Source: JAGWBJ01 sp034423015
GTDB lineage: Bacteria; Chloroflexota; Dehalococcoidia; Lucifugimonadales; JAGWBF01
DNA length: 64,000 nucleotides
Direction: 5' to 3'
Assembly (NCBI GenBank): GCA_034423015.1
Contig: DAOUJG010000056.1
Coordinates: 1 to 64,000, forward strand
In this document: one piece after another, positions 61,574 to 64,000 of the stretch
Layout: each line of letters opens with the position of its first letter
Position numbering within the stretch: the first letter of the stretch is position 1
Translations under genes and position numbers: made by a program
Notes under the pieces: generated by a model
Seen by the model: only the letters and a program-made list of their open reading frames with translations
What the model was told of the DNA's origin: nothing
Databases searched by the model: none

Positions 61574-62476
61574 ATGGTCGAAGTCGGCTCGGGTCCATAC
61601 AGGTACGACGTGATAGAGGGCTGGGGCGCCCTGCCCCAGGAGATGTCCTTCGGGGTCGTGACGGGAGTGGTCGTGGACTCGCAGGAGCGGGTCATCGTAT
61701 GCCAGCAGCAGATGGAGCCTCCGGTCATCGTCTTCGACCGTGAGGGGAGCTACCTCACCTCCTGGGGCGCCGGTCTGCTTCCCGAGCCCCACACCCTGTT
61801 CATCGACTCCGATGACGTCGTCTACGTTCCGGACAGGGCGGCCCATGTGGCGATGAAGTTCACCGTCGAGGGCGAGCCCCTGATGGAGCTGGGCAACCGG
61901 GGCCAGCCCTCGGACACGGGATGCGAGGAGCACGAAGGGCCGGTGCTCAGGGCCGGCGGTCCCTTCAACGTGCCGACCCGCATGTCCCCGTCCCCCTCGG
62001 GGGACATCTACGTCTCCGACGGGTACAGGAACTGCCGCGTCCACCGGTTCTCCTCCGACGGCCGGCTCATCTCGTCGTGGGGGCAGCCGGGCGAGACCGC
62101 CCCGGGGGAGATCCGTTCTCCCCACTGCCTCTGGGTCATGCCCGATGGAAGGGTCTACGTCTGTGACCGGCTGAACGACCGGATACAGATATTCTCGCCC
62201 GGCGGGGAGTTCATCGACCAGTGGAAGGGACTCGCCTGGCCCACGGACCTGTTCGTGGACGCCAACGGGGACTTCTTCGTGGCCGAGCGCCCCAACCACG
62301 AGGCCCAGACGAACTCGATGGTCGTGCGCGACGGCTCGGGTCGCGAGAAGGCCCGCTGGGACACGCCGCGGAACCACCAGACGTGGCACGATTCCCACGG
62401 CAACCTGTTCCTGGTCACGGGACAGCTCGCCGAGCCCAGGGACAAGGCCATCTACAAGTACGTCAAGAAGGCGTAG
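61574..62476 (+). CDS. NHL-repeat beta-propeller protein
   Basis: A 300-residue protein with six NHL-like blades: F-G-V-V-T-G-V-V-V-D-S-Q-E-R-V-I-V, L-F-I-D-S-D-D-V-V-Y-V-P-D, M-S-P-S-P-S-G-D-I-Y-V-S-D-G-Y, L-W-V-M-P-D-G-R-V-Y-V-C-D-R, L-F-V-D-A-N-G-D-F-F-V-A-E, plus a closing blade. It resembles peptidylglycine amidating lyase-type propellers, without the monooxygenase part. No signal peptide is seen. It may be a lyase or a binding scaffold; substrate unknown. It is close behind the DUF1028 gene. Confidence 0.85.
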   Translation: MVEVGSGPYRYDVIEGWGALPQEMSFGVVTGVVVDSQERVIVCQQQMEPPVIVFDREGSYLTSWGAGLLPEPHTLFIDSDDVVYVPDRAAHVAMKFTVEGEPLMELGNRGQPSDTGCEEHEGPVLRAGGPFNVPTRMSPSPSGDIYVSDGYRNCRVHRFSSDGRLISSWGQPGETAPGEIRSPHCLWVMPDGRVYVCDRLNDRIQIFSPGGEFIDQWKGLAWPTDLFVDANGDFFVAERPNHEAQTNSMVVRDGSGREKARWDTPRNHQTWHDSHGNLFLVTGQLAEPRDKAIYKYVKKA

Positions 62477-62488
62477 ACCGGGGGAGGC

Positions 62489-63343
62489 CTACAGCACGCT
62501 CAGGTCCTCCAGGAACTTGGTGACCTCGGCGGCGCACTCCCGGGGCCGGGCGTAGCCCAAGTCGTAGCCGGGCCCGTCCAGGGTCACCGTCCGGACGTTG
62601 GGGGCGTTCACCAGGGCCTCCCGCTCGTCTTCAGGAAGCAGCGCGTCCCGGGTCCCCTCCAGGTAGAGGGTGGGCACCCCGATGTCCTTCAGTTCGGGGA
62701 CCATGTCCACCGGCCCCATCCCGCGGTAGAACTCCGCCGCCAGCAGCGGGTCGTTCTGGGCGATCTGGTCGACGTACCAATCGACGTATCCGGCGGGGGC
62801 CTCGCGCATCCGGGGGCGGGCCCGCACCGACACGCCGGCCCATGCCCGCATTCCCCTGGCCAGCATCAGGTCGATGCTCCCCTGGCCCTGGACCGTCTCG
62901 CCCGGCTTGAAGTCCGCGGCGTTCCTGTCCAGCTGGGACCGGCCGGGCCTAAGGGGGATACTCATTATCACCAGGGCATGCAGCGCCTGGGGGGCCCGGG
63001 TGGCCAGGCTCAGGCCCGTCAGTGCTCCCGTGGCCTCACCGATCCAGACGACCTTCCCCGCCTTCAGGTGCTCGAACAGGGCGAGGGCGTCCAGCAGCCG
63101 CGACTCGATGGAGTTCTTGAAGGTCTCGACCGGTACCCGGGAGAGGCCCAGTCCACGGAGGTCGACGCGGGCGACCCTGAGCCGCCGGGAGATAAGGGGC
63201 ACCCACTCGTACCACAGGTTCGAGTTCCTGGGGTGGCCATGGCAGAGCACCGCCGTGGGCGCGTCCACCCACGGGTCCGTGAAGTCGTCGTACCGGTAGT
63301 AGAGCTGGGCGCCTCCGGGACCTCGATAGCTCTCGACGCTCAT
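62489..63343 (-). CDS. Alpha/beta hydrolase-fold protein lacking catalytic Ser and His
   Basis: A 284-residue alpha/beta hydrolase-fold protein. H-G-H-P (35-38) is the oxyanion turn and V-D-L-R-G-L-G-L-S follows near 60. The nucleophile elbow reads W-I-G-E-A-T-G-A, so Ala104 stands where Ser, Cys or Asp should be. The C-terminal His region reads P-G-Y-D-L-G-Y, with Tyr for His. The acid loop T-R-D-A-L-L-P-E-D-E is kept. ATG 63343 has GGAGGT at good spacing. It is probably a pseudoenzyme or binding protein, or uses other residues. It diverges from the ureidoglycolate lyase gene. Confidence 0.85.
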   Translation of the reverse strand: MSVESYRGPGGAQLYYRYDDFTDPWVDAPTAVLCHGHPRNSNLWYEWVPLISRRLRVARVDLRGLGLSRVPVETFKNSIESRLLDALALFEHLKAGKVVWIGEATGALTGLSLATRAPQALHALVIMSIPLRPGRSQLDRNAADFKPGETVQGQGSIDLMLARGMRAWAGVSVRARPRMREAPAGYVDWYVDQIAQNDPLLAAEFYRGMGPVDMVPELKDIGVPTLYLEGTRDALLPEDEREALVNAPNVRTVTLDGPGYDLGYARPRECAAEVTKFLEDLSVL

Positions 63344-63468
63344 CGCGCACCTCCTCCGTTCTTCGTCCCATACCCCCGCCGCGGGGGATACCGGGATGCG
63401 GGAAGTGTAGCACCAGCCAATCAGCGGGTTCAACTCATGTATTTGCCCATGCAACCATCCTGCGCCCG

Positions 63469-63497
63469 TTTCCATTTGGCCCGTCCCTCGGTATACA
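63469..63497 (+). promoter_or_regulatory. Promoter upstream of the ureidoglycolate lyase gene
   Basis: TTTCCA (63469-63474), 17 bases, TATACA (63492-63497, part of TATACAAT), about 70 bases before the start codon. Confidence 0.4.
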
Positions 63498-63565
63498 ATT
63501 GCCCTGTCGCGGCTGCGCGGCGCCAGCATGCCGGGCCCCACCTACACAGAGAAGGAGGCAGCCCA

Positions 63566-64000
63566 ATGCCAGGATCCCATCAGATCAAGATACAGCCCCT
63601 GACCGACGAGGCTTTTCGGCCCTTCGGCGAGGTCCTCAGCCGGAAGGAGTCGGAGCCCTTCTTCCAGATGACCGACGGCAGGGTCCAGGGGTGGAAGGTG
63701 GACTTCACCTGCGTGGGACCGACGGAGGTCGCCTACATGAAGGTGGACTTCCAGTCGTGGGCCGTCGAGGACATGGAGAGACACTTCCAGGTGACCCAGA
63801 CCTTCATACCCCTGAAAGGGAAGCCGATGATCATGGTGGTTGCCCGGGCAACCGACCCCGACGACAGGGAGGCCGTGCCGCCTCCCCAGGAGTACAGCGC
63901 CTTCTACATGGATGGCTCCCAGGGCGTGATGCTGGGGGTCGGGACGTGGCACGCCTCGGCCCGCCTGGCCCTCTACCCGCCCGACTGCGAGTTCGTCTAC
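63566..64000 (+). CDS. Ureidoglycolate lyase family protein (3' end outside window)
   Basis: 145 codons are visible from ATG 63566, which follows AAGGAGG, and the frame runs off the right edge. The sequence shows I-Q-P-L-T-D-E-A-F-R-P-F-G-E-V at the start, H-F-Q-V-T-Q-T-F-I-P-L and the cupin metal motif region G-V-G-T-W-H-A-S-A-R near residue 130, as in AllA. The enzyme splits ureidoglycolate into glyoxylate and urea late in purine/allantoin breakdown. Most of the roughly 160-residue domain is present. It fits with the hydantoinase, amidohydrolase homologue and agmatinase-type genes. Confidence 0.85.
   Translation, partial: MPGSHQIKIQPLTDEAFRPFGEVLSRKESEPFFQMTDGRVQGWKVDFTCVGPTEVAYMKVDFQSWAVEDMERHFQVTQTFIPLKGKPMIMVVARATDPDDREAVPPPQEYSAFYMDGSQGVMLGVGTWHASARLALYPPDCEFVY

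Overview
The window is GC-rich bacterial chromosomal DNA, almost fully coding, with a 5'-truncated gene at the left edge and a 3'-truncated gene at the right edge. The long Pro/Thr-rich linkers in exported proteins (first gene, thioredoxin-fold lipoproteins) and the catabolic content (CaiB/BaiF CoA-transferase, HpcH/HpaI aldolase, fused hydantoinase, DUF1028, NHL protein, ureidoglycolate lyase) suggest a Chloroflexota bacterium of the SAR202/sponge-symbiont kind. That assignment is inference; no rRNA or tRNA gene was found to test it.

Layout. 1-4.8 kb: a surface protein with seven cysteine-pair repeats and a C-terminal membrane anchor, then a SRPBCC protein and a GYD protein. 4.9-17.4 kb: a compact polyketide locus. 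A leftward operon encodes a discrete acyl carrier protein, a Sfp-type phosphopantetheinyl transferase and an alpha/beta hydrolase. It diverges from one 3448-residue synthase with domains KS-AT-DH-cMT-ER-KR-ACP-KS-AT, whose final AT is visibly dead and where the protein stops. 17.5-18.2 kb: a peroxiredoxin-like lipoprotein whose catalytic cysteine codon is an in-frame TGA, read here as selenocysteine. 18.3-28.2 kb: a type I restriction-modification island (hsdM, hsdS, hsdR, YgjP-like peptidase) with a frameshifted DUF2442 gene, a trypsin-fold protease, a DUF3644 protein, a PIN-domain pair and a decayed copy of the hsdR 5' end between the core genes.

28.2-43.6 kb: housekeeping and stress functions: GMC oxidoreductase, 1-Cys peroxiredoxin, agmatinase-family enzyme, chromate transporter, secreted esterase, YdeI protein, SDR, aldo/keto reductase, RecQ, RecN, a second TGA-containing thioredoxin-fold lipoprotein (U-P-T-C), BioY and a soluble histidine kinase with an unusual leader. 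43.6-51.9 kb: membrane proteins (unknown, SulP, Amt, an ABC-2 exporter), an unusual P-loop plus deoxyribosyltransferase-like fusion and a vapBC remnant.

52-64 kb: a mostly rightward catabolic block: fused HyuA-HyuB hydantoinase, M20 amidohydrolase homologue, pyruvate kinase, CitE-like lyase, CaiB CoA-transferase, DUF1028, NHL beta-propeller, an alpha/beta hydrolase lacking its nucleophile, and ureidoglycolate lyase. Together these suggest breakdown of cyclic amides/ureides and CoA-linked acids.

The most notable observations are the two envelope selenoprotein candidates with recoded TGA in redox motifs, the synthase ending in a degenerate KS-AT module, and the layered history of the restriction island.
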